Shown here in pieces: positions 52,243 to 60,549 of a DNA stretch of 64,000 bases. The stretch comes from Solobacterium moorei (GTDB lineage Bacteria > Bacillota_I > Bacilli_A > Erysipelotrichales > Erysipelotrichaceae). The notes under the pieces were generated by a model. That model had not been told where the DNA came from. It saw only the letters and a list, made by a program, of their open reading frames with translations, and did no database searches. The stretch lies in assembly GCF_036323475.1 (NCBI RefSeq), contig NZ_AP028934.1, positions 806,001 to 870,000 of the forward strand, read 5' to 3'. Position 1 is the stretch's first letter; every line of letters starts with the position of its first letter. The translations under genes were made by a program, and so were the position numbers.

Positions 52243-53535
52243 ATGGAACTAACATTCATCGACTTATTCGCAGGTGTAGGAATGGCACGCATGGGGATGG
52301 AACAAGCCGGCTTTGAATGTGTATATACATGTGAATTTGATAAACATAAGAGAAAGGAATATGAAATCATACATGGAAATATACCAGAAGGATGCGACAT
52401 TAGAGATGTACGAGCAGCTGACATTCCAAGATGTGATGTTTGGTTCTTCGGAGCACCCTGCCAAGACTTCTCACTCGCAGGACTTAGAAAAGGACTGGGG
52501 GGGGATAGATCCAGCCTTGTCGGTGAAGTCTTTAGGCTCATCGAAGAAAAAGCAGAAGATAAACCTGAATGGCTGGTCTATGAAAACGTTAAGGGAATGT
52601 TATCAAGCAACTACGGATACGACTTCTTATCCATACTTCTTGCAATGGATGGATTGGGGTATGACGTTGAATGGCAGGTGCTTAACACAAAAAATTTTGG
52701 AATCCCGCAGAATAGGGAAAGAGTGTACACTATCGGACATCTTAGAACCAGTGGTAGCAAGCAAATACTACCTATCACCGGCTCAAATGGTAAAGATTGT
52801 ATCCCAAAAGTTATTGGCGGGATAGGTGAAAAGGACAGTAACAATAATAAGCAATGGAAGCAGCAGAATAGGATATACGATAATAACATCTCAATTTCTG
52901 TTACTACAAAGTTTCAACCTTTTTACTTAGATAATAATTTTAGAATACGAAAACTCACACCGAAAGAGTGTATGCGACTTCAAGGCGTGCCAGACGAATA
53001 CACGGATAAACTAATTCAAGCTGGTATATCAGATAGTCAAATCTACAAAGCAGCTGGTGATGGGTTATCAGTACCAATAGCAAAAGAAATAGGAAAAATG
53101 ATAAGGAAGAATTTAATGGGAATGAGTGTTCAACTCAACCAAGAATACATCAAGAATTTAACAAAAGAAGTCGTAAAACAAGGAATGATTGAAACTTTAG
53201 GGAATGAAAATCTAGTCGGTGCAATCATTAGCGAAATAATGAATAAAAAAGTTAATGAAAATGGGGTAGTTAGTTCATACCGTGGAGAGAACAAATATTC
53301 TCTACTTGAATATTTAGTAAACAAAGAATTGAAAGAGCAAGTTGTTGAAATTGCAAAAGAAACGATAGAAGAAAAAAAGCCTGTAATTCGCGAAGCAATA
53401 AAAAAGGAAATGCAGAAGAAAGCAACTATGGACAAATTTGTATCTGCATTTTATTCGAGCATTATTGATAATTTGTCTAACTCATATCGCACGAAAATTA
53501 ACGTAAACATTGAAAACGAAAAGGAGCAATATTAA
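52243..53535 (+). CDS. C5-cytosine DNA methyltransferase with C-terminal extension
   Basis: 430 residues. Motif I FIDLFAGVGMARMGME, motif IV GAPCQDFSLAG with the catalytic Cys, motif VI ENVKG, motif VIII FGIPQNRERVYTIG, motifs IX-X RKLTPKECMRLQG and AAGDGLSVPIAKEIG. The enzyme ends at about 290. The last ~140 residues (SVQLNQEYIKNLTKEVVKQG...) form a helical, charged domain that looks like a separate phage protein fused on. Confidence 0.93.
   Translation: MELTFIDLFAGVGMARMGMEQAGFECVYTCEFDKHKRKEYEIIHGNIPEGCDIRDVRAADIPRCDVWFFGAPCQDFSLAGLRKGLGGDRSSLVGEVFRLIEEKAEDKPEWLVYENVKGMLSSNYGYDFLSILLAMDGLGYDVEWQVLNTKNFGIPQNRERVYTIGHLRTSGSKQILPITGSNGKDCIPKVIGGIGEKDSNNNKQWKQQNRIYDNNISISVTTKFQPFYLDNNFRIRKLTPKECMRLQGVPDEYTDKLIQAGISDSQIYKAAGDGLSVPIAKEIGKMIRKNLMGMSVQLNQEYIKNLTKEVVKQGMIETLGNENLVGAIISEIMNKKVNENGVVSSYRGENKYSLLEYLVNKELKEQVVEIAKETIEEKKPVIREAIKKEMQKKATMDKFVSAFYSSIIDNLSNSYRTKINVNIENEKEQY
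52361..52825 (+). CDS. Second open frame overprinted on the cytosine methyltransferase
   Basis: The +1-shifted frame is open from at least 52313 to 52825. A start at ATG 52361 follows AGAAAGGA closely; ATG 52373 has better spacing. The product ends in ECTLSDILEPVVASKYYLSP. I recall stand-alone phage proteins with a TLS(Q/D)IL...KYYLS motif, so the frame may be real. It could also be a by-product of the conserved RERVYT codons of motif VIII. Confidence 0.35.
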   Translation: MKSYMEIYQKDATLEMYEQLTFQDVMFGSSEHPAKTSHSQDLEKDWGGIDPALSVKSLGSSKKKQKINLNGWSMKTLRECYQATTDTTSYPYFLQWMDWGMTLNGRCLTQKILESRRIGKECTLSDILEPVVASKYYLSPAQMVKIVSQKLLAG

Positions 53536-53540
53536 AACTT

Positions 53541-53930
53541 ATGAAGAAAATAATTAAAGCACTAGCATTAGTAACACTATTAACTACAACAGGATGTACC
53601 CAAGCAGATACTGTAAGACACAATATCACAGAGAACGCAGACAGTTTTAGTATCACAAGAAGAATCACTGTATTTAACACACGTACTGACAAAGTGTTAA
53701 TGCAGATGACAGGTGTAATGAGTATCAAAACAGATAAAGACACAAAGGAATTGAATGTACTGGTAAAAGATGGTGAAACATACTACAAGCATTTAATCTA
53801 TCTAAACGATGACACAACATACGTTATGGAAGATATCGGCGGTGCTGATGTATCACGTTCAGCATACGAAATTCATTTCTTACCAGAAGTATTACAAAGC
53901 GGACTATTAGATATAAAGGTGGATAAGTAA
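53541..53930 (+). CDS. Phage-encoded beta-sandwich lipoprotein
   Basis: 129 residues. Signal peptide with lipobox LTTTGC at about residues 14-19. The core (ITRRITVFNTRTDKVLMQMTG, KDGETYYKHLIYL, VMEDIGGADVSRSAYEI) matches a lipoprotein family common in Firmicutes phages, expressed with early genes. A superinfection-exclusion role is possible but unproven here. Confidence 0.82.
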   Translation: MKKIIKALALVTLLTTTGCTQADTVRHNITENADSFSITRRITVFNTRTDKVLMQMTGVMSIKTDKDTKELNVLVKDGETYYKHLIYLNDDTTYVMEDIGGADVSRSAYEIHFLPEVLQSGLLDIKVDK

Positions 53931-53931
53931 G

Positions 53932-54531
53932 ATGAGAAACAAAGACAAGTATGATTTAAGACGGTTGGACATAATAGATTGCAAACGTTCGTCAATACTA
54001 GACAGCCATATTAATTCTATTGAAATTGAGTACGATGGAATATTGGTTCGCAGAATTACATATGCAACTGCAAGTGGCTTAAAAAAATTATGGAATGGCT
54101 TGAGGAAGAATACTATGAAAAATAAAGAAAAATATGATTTGAACACGTTAAAAATTAAGTGGACACCACAGACATTTAAGAAAAGACTTTTTACAATAAA
54201 ACTCAAATCTGATGAACGCACTATTTTTTCAAAGGAAATGACACCAACAGAAACTGGTACAAATGCATATAATGCATGGTTAGAACAAGAGTATAAACCA
54301 CCAATTCTTGATGATGTTGAAAAGGCTTATTTATCAGCTGTCATCAAGCCGTTTAGAAAAGATGTTGAATGTATTGAGAAAATTGAATGTTATTCTGGCG
54401 AAAAAGAATACATATATATCACGATGAAAAAAGATTATGACTATTGCGAACTTCCGGCCTTTGAAAAAGGAACTATGTATAAAGGCATGGAAGTGAATAA
54501 GGCATACACCTTAGAGGAGTTGGGGCTATGA
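53932..54531 (+). CDS. Phage protein with internal N-terminal duplication
   Basis: 199 residues. The start (RNKDKYDLRRLDI) recurs at about 62-75 (KNKEKYDLNTLKI), so the gene may be two small genes fused in frame. WLEQEYKPPILDDVEKAYL and KKDYDYCELPAFEKGTMYKG match phage proteins often seen in early regions. Function unknown. Confidence 0.7.
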   Translation: MRNKDKYDLRRLDIIDCKRSSILDSHINSIEIEYDGILVRRITYATASGLKKLWNGLRKNTMKNKEKYDLNTLKIKWTPQTFKKRLFTIKLKSDERTIFSKEMTPTETGTNAYNAWLEQEYKPPILDDVEKAYLSAVIKPFRKDVECIEKIECYSGEKEYIYITMKKDYDYCELPAFEKGTMYKGMEVNKAYTLEELGL

Positions 54532-54839
54532 AGATCTATATCGTACATGAAAATGGCGGTGAATACGAAGATGAATGGGATACCATCTTGGGAGCATTTA
54601 CCACTTTAGAAAAGGCACAAGAATTAAGGGATAGAAAGAAAAAAGAGAATGATGAATACTTTAAAAAAGTAGAACTTGCATGCAGGGTACAAGATGAAGA
54701 GATAACACTTGAACAATCAGGGCTAAGTAAAGAAGAGTATGAAATCTATCTTGAAGGGGATTTTGATGACTACGTGAATTACTACATTACTCAAATTACT
54801 TTAGATAAAGAAGATAGAGAGAAAGGAATGAATTTGTAA
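54528..54839 (+). CDS. Small acidic prophage protein
   Basis: 103 residues; starts within the previous stop (ATGA overlap). Opens KIYIVHENGGEYEDEWDTIL, a pattern seen in phage proteins of unknown role. Confidence 0.65.
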   Translation: MKIYIVHENGGEYEDEWDTILGAFTTLEKAQELRDRKKKENDEYFKKVELACRVQDEEITLEQSGLSKEEYEIYLEGDFDDYVNYYITQITLDKEDREKGMNL

Positions 54840-54840
54840 T

Positions 54841-55083
54841 ATGAAATACAGAAAGAAACCAGTAATTGTGGAAGCAATTAAATACAACAAGGAGCATATC
54901 GGAAAAGCGTTAAGTTTCTGCGGAGTATTAGATTATAACCCACATGATAATGAATATTACGTCAAAACATTAGAGGGGCATATGAAAGTTACTGATGGTG
55001 ATTACATCATCAAAGGTGTACAGGGTGAGTTCTATCCATGCAAGCCTGATATTTTTGAACAGACGTATGAGGTGATCAAATGA
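54841..55083 (+). CDS. Conserved small phage protein
   Basis: 80 residues. MKYRKKPVIVEAIKYN at the start and GDYIIKGVQGEFYPCKPDIF near the end are hallmarks of a very common phage protein of unknown function. Confidence 0.8.
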   Translation: MKYRKKPVIVEAIKYNKEHIGKALSFCGVLDYNPHDNEYYVKTLEGHMKVTDGDYIIKGVQGEFYPCKPDIFEQTYEVIK

Positions 55084-55364
55084 ATAAATATCAAGAAGCA
55101 TTGCTGAACATTCGATATTATTATGCACAATCGCAAAAATATAAAAAATTGCAAAAGTATAATGCAATACGACAATTAGAAACCTTACAGGAACTTGTGG
55201 ACAGGGCTACACCGAAGGAACCAATTATAGAATCACAAGATTATGGTTATTCTTACTGCTATTGTCCTACGTGTGATGCGAATGTTGGAATAGAAACACA
55301 TTTATACACACACAATAAATATTGTCATTATTGCGGCCAAGCATTGGATTGGAGTGAAGAATGA
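55080..55364 (+). CDS. Phage protein with zinc-ribbon-like C-terminus
   Basis: 94 residues, ATGA overlap with the previous gene. Two Cys pairs (CYCPTCDAN and CHYCGQALDW) suggest a zinc ribbon at residues ~55-90. Common in phage early operons. Confidence 0.75.
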   Translation: MNKYQEALLNIRYYYAQSQKYKKLQKYNAIRQLETLQELVDRATPKEPIIESQDYGYSYCYCPTCDANVGIETHLYTHNKYCHYCGQALDWSEE

Positions 55365-55627
55365 TGAAATCAAGTGATATAGAGAAAAGTAAAAAAATTC
55401 TTAATGAAATAAACTTCTTGGAACGTGAAATTAAAGTAATGAATCACGCAAAAGAAAATAAGTTGTCCGTTACAATTTCATATGAAAGTAAATCTATATG
55501 GTTTGAAAGAGATGTTTCTCAAAAAGTGCTTGATGTAGTTTTGAAAGAATACAACATCAAGATAGAAGAGCACATCAAAAAGTTAGCGGAACTAGGGGTT
55601 GAGTACGTGGATGATGGTGTAAAATGA
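55361..55627 (+). CDS. Small coiled-coil prophage protein
   Basis: 88 residues, two charged helices (EKSKKILNEINFLEREIKV and DVVLKEYNIKIEEHIKKLAE). ATGA overlaps on both sides. Unknown. Confidence 0.6.
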   Translation: MMKSSDIEKSKKILNEINFLEREIKVMNHAKENKLSVTISYESKSIWFERDVSQKVLDVVLKEYNIKIEEHIKKLAELGVEYVDDGVK

Positions 55628-56028
55628 TTGGACTAATAATCATACTAAACATACTTCTGGTTGTAGGTTTTCTAATAACTGGGTTTGAAGTATACAAAAT
55701 AAAAGAAAGGGATAGCAATAATGATATGGAAAATAATAACAGTAATAATAATTTGGCTAGTTTTTTTAGGGATATGTCTGGTATTCAATCGTGCATGTCA
55801 CAAGAAGAACAAGTAAATCATCCTAATCATTACAATCAAGGACAGTTTGAATGCATTGCAGTAATGGAAAGCATTTACGGAATCAAAGCTACAATGAATT
55901 TTTGCTTGCTATGTGCATTCAAATACATCTGGAGAACAAACGATAAGGATGGTATTCAAGATATTGATAAGGCAATTTGGTATTTGCAGAAATACAAAGA
56001 GCTGCAAGGAAGAAGTCAAAAACAATGA
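55624..56028 (+). CDS. DUF3310 protein read through from an upstream membrane segment
   Basis: 134 residues. Residues 58-134 (MSQEEQVNHPNHYN, FKYIWRTNDKDGIQDIDKAIWYL) are a DUF3310 domain, which usually stands alone. Residues 1-57 add a membrane helix and an Asn-rich stretch. An internal ATG at 55795 matches the usual DUF3310 start, so either a fusion or two in-frame products is possible. Confidence 0.75.
   Translation: MIGLIIILNILLVVGFLITGFEVYKIKERDSNNDMENNNSNNNLASFFRDMSGIQSCMSQEEQVNHPNHYNQGQFECIAVMESIYGIKATMNFCLLCAFKYIWRTNDKDGIQDIDKAIWYLQKYKELQGRSQKQ
55721..55816 (+). CDS. Nested 31-residue membrane peptide
   Basis: ATG 55721 lies 8 bases after GAAAGGGA, the best ribosome site in this stretch. 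The product (MIWKIITVIIIWLVFLGICL and a basic tail) is a single-span peptide in a different frame from the DUF3310 ORF. It resembles short membrane proteins of phage early regions. Confidence 0.45.
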   Translation: MIWKIITVIIIWLVFLGICLVFNRACHKKNK

Positions 56029-56258
56029 TTGTAGTTTATGAAGATTCAATCGGCAAGGAGAATAAAGTGATGCCAGAGAGTTATGTGAAACTTGATGATG
56101 TATTAAAAATCATCAAGTTAGAACGTTCATTCAATCAACTTGTGATGAAGAAGAACAAGAACAATAAGAAAATCGTTTATGCATGTCAAGCAAAGCAAAG
56201 CATGATCGATTTAATCACGCAACAAATCATTACTTTAAAAACAACAAAGATACATTGA
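56025..56258 (+). CDS. Small prophage protein, unknown
   Basis: 77 residues, ATGA overlap with the DUF3310 stop. Basic, helical (LDDVLKIIKLERSFNQLV). No family recognised. Confidence 0.55.
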   Translation: MIVVYEDSIGKENKVMPESYVKLDDVLKIIKLERSFNQLVMKKNKNNKKIVYACQAKQSMIDLITQQIITLKTTKIH

Positions 56259-56273
56259 GAAAGGAGTTAAACA

Positions 56274-56435
56274 ATGATTTTCGCAGTAGTTAGTTTATTT
56301 ATCCTTGCCTTTGTACAAATGCTTGCACTTGGACAGTTACAAGAAAGAGTTGTAAACCTAGAAAAAGTAGTGCTTGCATTATCAATGGTTACAAAGATGG
56401 ATAAATTCAAAAAAGGTTTAAAGGACAAACAATAA
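56274..56435 (+). CDS. 53-residue membrane protein
   Basis: ATG 56274 after AAAGGAG; the TAA shares a base with the next ATG. One span (IFAVVSLFILAFVQMLAL), then a basic helix. Tight coupling supports expression. Confidence 0.6.
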   Translation: MIFAVVSLFILAFVQMLALGQLQERVVNLEKVVLALSMVTKMDKFKKGLKDKQ

Positions 56436-58537
56436 TGGCAGATATTGAAGAAATCAAAGAAGCCTTGCAATACATTGATCCAGTACGTTTAGATTATTCT
56501 GAATGGCTACAAATCGGTATGGCAATAAAAGATGCTGGAGCAACATGCGACATATGGGATACGTGGTCCAGAAGAGATAGTGCAAGATATGTGCAAGGTG
56601 AGACTTGGAACAAGTGGGTAAGTTTCCAAGATTCTGGAATAACAGAAAAAACACTGTTCAAAATGGCCGTAGACAACGGCTACAAAAACAGTTGTGATTA
56701 TGGTGGACACGCATTAAATTGGAATGATGAGATTTACGATGTTGATTATGTTGTTGATAGATCATGGCTTGAAAGAGACGATATCAAGTTCCCTAATAAG
56801 AACACATGGCAACCAATTAAAGAGATAGAAACGTATTTAACAACATTATTCAACAATGATGATCATGTTGGATATTGTGTAAAATCACGTGAGTTAGAAA
56901 ATGGAAAGATGATTCCATACGATAGTGGAAATTACAGTCGTACATGTGGGCAACTTTTAGAAGAATTACACAAGACAAAAAACATTGGTACTACATTCGG
57001 TGATTACAACAAAAAAGGTGGTGCATGGATCAGATTCAATCCATTAGATGGTACAGGTGTAAAGGATAAAAACGTATCGGAATATCGTTATGCACTCATT
57101 GAAAGTGACAACATGGATATCGGTGTACAAAGTGCATTACTTCGCAAATTGGAATTACCAATTGCAGTCATGATGTACAGTGGTAACAAATCAATCCATG
57201 CAATTGTAAGAGTAGACGCACTTAACGAAATTCAATACAAGAAACGTGTTGATTATTTATATGGTATTTGCAAAAAGAATGGCTTTGATTTAGATAAGGC
57301 AAATAAAAACCCTAGTCGATTATCACGTTTCCCTGGTTTTGAGAGAAATGGAAATTATCAATTTATCATTGACACAAACATTGGTAAAGGCTCTTGGGAA
57401 GAATGGGAAGAATATATCGAAGATATTTCAGACAATTTACCAGAGTTTGAGAACCTTGAAAGGCTATTACAAAACCCACCACAATTAGCAGATGAGTTAA
57501 TAGAAGGTGTGCTTAGAACAGGTCATAAAATGCTTATCAGTGGTGCTAGTAAAACCAGTAAGTCATTCATGCTGATTGAGTTAGCGTATGCAATCGCAGA
57601 AGGTATGAATTGGATGGGTAAACGTTGTAAGCAAGGCAAAGTCTTATACGTCAATTTAGAAGTCGATAGAGCGTCATGTATCAACCGTATCAGTGAAGTG
57701 TATAAAGCGTTTGAGATGAGTGTAGGAAACCACGCTAATAATATTGATATTTGGAATTTACGCGGACACGCTACAACGATGGAGAAGCTTGCACCTAAAC
57801 TCATTAGACGATGTGAGAAACAAGGCTACATTGCAGTCATCATAGATCCTATTTACAAGGTAATGAATGGTGATGAAAACAAAGCCGGCGATATGGCTGC
57901 ATTCTGCAACCAGTTTGACGCTATCGCCAATGCTTTAAATTGCAGTGTTATTTATTGTCATCACTTCTCAAAGGGATTCCAAGGTGGTAAGAAGTCCATT
58001 GATAGAGCAAGCGGTTCCGGTGTATTCGCACGTGATCCAGACGCTATTCTTACAGTAACAGAGTTGGATGTACCAGAAAGTCTAGTGGAAACCAACGGAA
58101 TACCACTTAGAATCGAGTACACTTTAAGAGAATTTAAACCATTAGAGCCGACTGATGTTTGGAACAGATACCCAATTCATTATGTGGATTATGACGGAAT
58201 TTTAAGCGAATACGAACCAGAAAGTGCAGCTTTATTCAACCAAAAAAACATCTCAAGTTTTAATGCAAAACGTCAAAATTCAACCATCGTTAAATTAGAA
58301 AGTGCATATCAAACACTTGTAGAAAAGGTGGAAAATGGTGAAGTTGAATATATTAAATTGCCTGAAATGGCAAAGTTATATGGTGGTGCATATTCTGAAA
58401 AAGCTAATAGAAATAAGTTTAAAAAGCTTTTAAGTAAGAATGGATTCGATATAATCGACCACGGTATAAATGGCGAAAAAGGAAGTTTAGCAAGCGAAGT
58501 TATCAAAGTTGACGATGATGACGACGACGTATGGTGA
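56435..58537 (+). CDS. Phage primase-helicase (PriCT_2 plus RepA-like ATPase)
   Basis: 700 residues. N-terminal PriCT_2-like domain (EIKEALQYIDPVRLDYSEWL, 5-24), a primase-like region (about 100-330: YRYALIESDNMDIG, VMMYSGNKSIHAIVRVD), and a RecA-fold helicase with SGASKTSKSFM (about 368-378) and IAVIIDPIY. It should prime and unwind at the phage origin, and it sits directly before the iteron-like region. Confidence 0.9.
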   Translation: MADIEEIKEALQYIDPVRLDYSEWLQIGMAIKDAGATCDIWDTWSRRDSARYVQGETWNKWVSFQDSGITEKTLFKMAVDNGYKNSCDYGGHALNWNDEIYDVDYVVDRSWLERDDIKFPNKNTWQPIKEIETYLTTLFNNDDHVGYCVKSRELENGKMIPYDSGNYSRTCGQLLEELHKTKNIGTTFGDYNKKGGAWIRFNPLDGTGVKDKNVSEYRYALIESDNMDIGVQSALLRKLELPIAVMMYSGNKSIHAIVRVDALNEIQYKKRVDYLYGICKKNGFDLDKANKNPSRLSRFPGFERNGNYQFIIDTNIGKGSWEEWEEYIEDISDNLPEFENLERLLQNPPQLADELIEGVLRTGHKMLISGASKTSKSFMLIELAYAIAEGMNWMGKRCKQGKVLYVNLEVDRASCINRISEVYKAFEMSVGNHANNIDIWNLRGHATTMEKLAPKLIRRCEKQGYIAVIIDPIYKVMNGDENKAGDMAAFCNQFDAIANALNCSVIYCHHFSKGFQGGKKSIDRASGSGVFARDPDAILTVTELDVPESLVETNGIPLRIEYTLREFKPLEPTDVWNRYPIHYVDYDGILSEYEPESAALFNQKNISSFNAKRQNSTIVKLESAYQTLVEKVENGEVEYIKLPEMAKLYGGAYSEKANRNKFKKLLSKNGFDIIDHGINGEKGSLASEVIKVDDDDDDVW

Positions 58538-58548
58538 TAGTTAAATAC

Positions 58549-58775
58549 GGTAGGTATTACAGGGTAAGGAAACAAAAAAAATCCCTACAGGTACATAAGT
58601 GTTTTATGGTAGGTATTACATGGTTTCCTTACCGTTCATACCTACGGGTAAGTATTACGACAATTTCTCGTATTCCCCATGGCGGTAGTATTACGCTTAT
58701 AATATACGTCACTATGTTCCTACCCCTACGTGCGGATGTTGTACCCTAAACTCTGTACGGTTTAACTTACCGTAC
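58549..58775 (+). other. Candidate replication origin with iteron-like repeats
   Basis: The 359-base gap after the primase-helicase gene has four direct copies of GGTA(G/A)GTATTAC at 58549-58560, 58608-58619, 58647-58658 and, one base shorter, 58684-58694. An 11-bp inverted repeat GGTAAGGAAAC (58563-58573)/GTTTCCTTACC (58623-58633) spans them. A GTACGGT/ACCGTAC hairpin (58755-58775) and an AT-rich tract to 58896 follow. Confidence 0.6.
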
Positions 58776-58896
58776 AAGAGTAAAGGGGAACAACAACTGT
58801 CGCGTCGAGATACTTGATACTGAATTTTATTAAAAGTGTAAAAATTAAAATAATTCACAAATTAAAATTTTTGATGAAAGGACAGAAAAAAGTTTT

Positions 58897-59409
58897 ATGA
58901 TTAAAAAAGAGAGTGGTACAAAGTTTCATAAGTCTTTCTTCATGGCAATGAAACGTGTACCGACTTCGACTGCTCAAGAAAAAAAGTTTAATACAAAAAC
59001 TGGAGCGGTGTATTTGGACGAAAGAGCAGCTAAAGCCAAAAAGTCTTTGGATGATGCTTTGTCTAAATTTGATAAGTTTATCCCAGTTAAGTTTGATGTG
59101 CCTACAACAGAACAAATCGAAAGATTAAAAACGTTGGATGACAAAATCGAAACGAAGGTACATCGTGGATTGCAAGGTGCAGTTAAGTTAAAGACTATCT
59201 GGTGCTTTCCAGAAGGTGACAACAAAGAACAGAAGGATGGTATGCCTAAAACAACCAAGCCTGATACCGATAACTTAATCAAGCAACTAAAAGACGTGAT
59301 GGCAAATCGTGGATGGTTCAACAAAGGTGACCAACAGGTGGTTGATGAACAGACCGTCAAGATCCATTCAAAGACTACAGGGATATTCGTGGATATCTCT
59401 GAAATTTGA
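58897..59409 (+). CDS. RusA-family Holliday junction resolvase
   Basis: 170 residues. The core KPDTDNLIKQLKDVMANRGWFN and DQQVVDEQTVKIHS (about 125-160) is the RusA signature with its catalytic aspartates. It resolves phage recombination intermediates. AAAGGA lies 16 bases upstream, so the start is not certain. Confidence 0.9.
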   Translation: MIKKESGTKFHKSFFMAMKRVPTSTAQEKKFNTKTGAVYLDERAAKAKKSLDDALSKFDKFIPVKFDVPTTEQIERLKTLDDKIETKVHRGLQGAVKLKTIWCFPEGDNKEQKDGMPKTTKPDTDNLIKQLKDVMANRGWFNKGDQQVVDEQTVKIHSKTTGIFVDISEI

Positions 59410-59429
59410 CAGAAAGGAAAAATATAAAC

Positions 59430-59669
59430 ATGTGTAAAGTTTTAACTCAAGATAAATCAAGATTGATAGATGTTTCCAATACCGATATTTACATCGAACA
59501 GAAAGATAAACATATCTTCAATGTCTGTGTTTACAGATATACTCGTTCCCTAGTGTTGGGTACTTACACTACAGAAGAATATGCAAAGTTTGTTTTGGAT
59601 TTATTGGGCGATAACCTTGGTAGAGAAAAATACTTCAAAATGCCAGAAAGTAGCGATTCACCAGAATAG
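59430..59669 (+). CDS. Small phage protein, unknown
   Basis: 79 residues from ATG 59430 after AAAGGA. The start MCKVLTQDKSRLIDV and LGTYTTEEYAKFVLDLL resemble small phage proteins of unknown role. Confidence 0.65.
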   Translation: MCKVLTQDKSRLIDVSNTDIYIEQKDKHIFNVCVYRYTRSLVLGTYTTEEYAKFVLDLLGDNLGREKYFKMPESSDSPE

Positions 59670-59689
59670 TTGCTCTACTAAAGGTGCTG

Positions 59690-59779
59690 ATGTTTGATTT
59701 AAGGGCAACAGTAAAGCGATATAAGCGTTTCTTTGAACAGGATGATAAAATACTTGTCCGAAATGAAGCATCGCTTTAA
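59690..59779 (+). CDS. Possible 29-residue phage peptide
   Basis: ATG 59690 to TAA 59779, AAGGTG upstream. Basic-aromatic sequence FDLRATVKRYKRFFEQDDKI. A degenerate relative of this stretch occurs at 60138-60261. Confidence 0.45.
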   Translation: MFDLRATVKRYKRFFEQDDKILVRNEASL

Positions 59780-59819
59780 ATCGCTTACCTTATAGCCTAA
59801 AACGAAAGGAGAATTATTC

Positions 59820-60137
59820 ATGGCTTTAGAAATTAAACAAAGACAACCTAAAGACCTTCCAGAATGTATTGACTGCCAAGATGGCTATTACATCTGGTAC
59901 GACCTATACAGTTACTGTATTTCAAGAATCAGAAAGGAACGCAGAGAAGATATTGCATGGCACTCTTCTTTGGAAAGTGCAGTATTTCATGTAATCAAAC
60001 TTAAAGAACAAGAGAATATTCAAACTCTTGGTATGCAATCTCTAGCGGATAGAGTGAAGGCCCTTGAAATAGAACGACATAAACTAGCAGAAACGTTGGC
60101 TTTACAATTTGTAAAGAAGAATAAGGCTGAAAATTAA
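59820..60137 (+). CDS. Small phage protein, unknown
   Basis: 105 residues after AAAGGAG. DGYYIWYDLYSYCISRIRKE and a C-terminal coiled helix. A DUF5405-like relation is possible but not supported enough to assign. Confidence 0.65.
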   Translation: MALEIKQRQPKDLPECIDCQDGYYIWYDLYSYCISRIRKERREDIAWHSSLESAVFHVIKLKEQENIQTLGMQSLADRVKALEIERHKLAETLALQFVKKNKAEN

Positions 60138-60261
60138 ATTTAAGGCATGAAGTATGATGTTTATTTCTGTTTCTTGATGATGAACGGTAAAATACTCATT
60201 CTGTGATAGAAAACGATTTAAACACGTACCTTGTACCCTTATATCGTAGAAAGGAAAAATT
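60138..60261 (+). repeat. Degenerate second copy of the 59690-59819 leader
   Basis: Shares in order TTTAAGG, GTTTCTT, GATGA, GTAAAATACT, GATTTAAA-like, and TACCTT before the ribosome site with 59690-59819. The peptide frame is broken by stops here, but DLR...FLDDE...KIL fragments remain readable. Confidence 0.5.
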
Positions 60262-60549
60262 ATGTTTTTTGATGATTATAAAAAATTACAAGTGGATTTA
60301 AACGAAATCCCAGATAACAAATTCGTTTCAACTCGTAAAACTTTACCGGATACAAAGGCTTGCTTTATTATCTTTCGTAAGAAAAATAGTGAAAGGAAAT
60401 CTCTCGCTTTATACTATCCTGATACTAACAGTTGGCTCTCTTATCCTTCCCAATCCAACCAGTATGATGATGTTGTTGCTTTCGCCAAAATACCATATTG
60501 CCACAAAGGAGAAGTACAAGATCTAATCAACTTGTACGATATGGCGTAG
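60262..60549 (+). CDS. Small phage protein, unknown
   Basis: 95 residues after GAAAGGA. Basic/aromatic (CFIIFRKKNSERKSLALYYP). Its stop overlaps the next start (TAGTG). Unknown. Confidence 0.6.
   Translation: MFFDDYKKLQVDLNEIPDNKFVSTRKTLPDTKACFIIFRKKNSERKSLALYYPDTNSWLSYPSQSNQYDDVVAFAKIPYCHKGEVQDLINLYDMA

Noticed and set aside
58531-58749. A 72-codon plus-strand ORF after the primase-helicase
   Set aside because: It consists of the iteron-like repeats read as codons, with no ribosome site or recognisable protein pattern.
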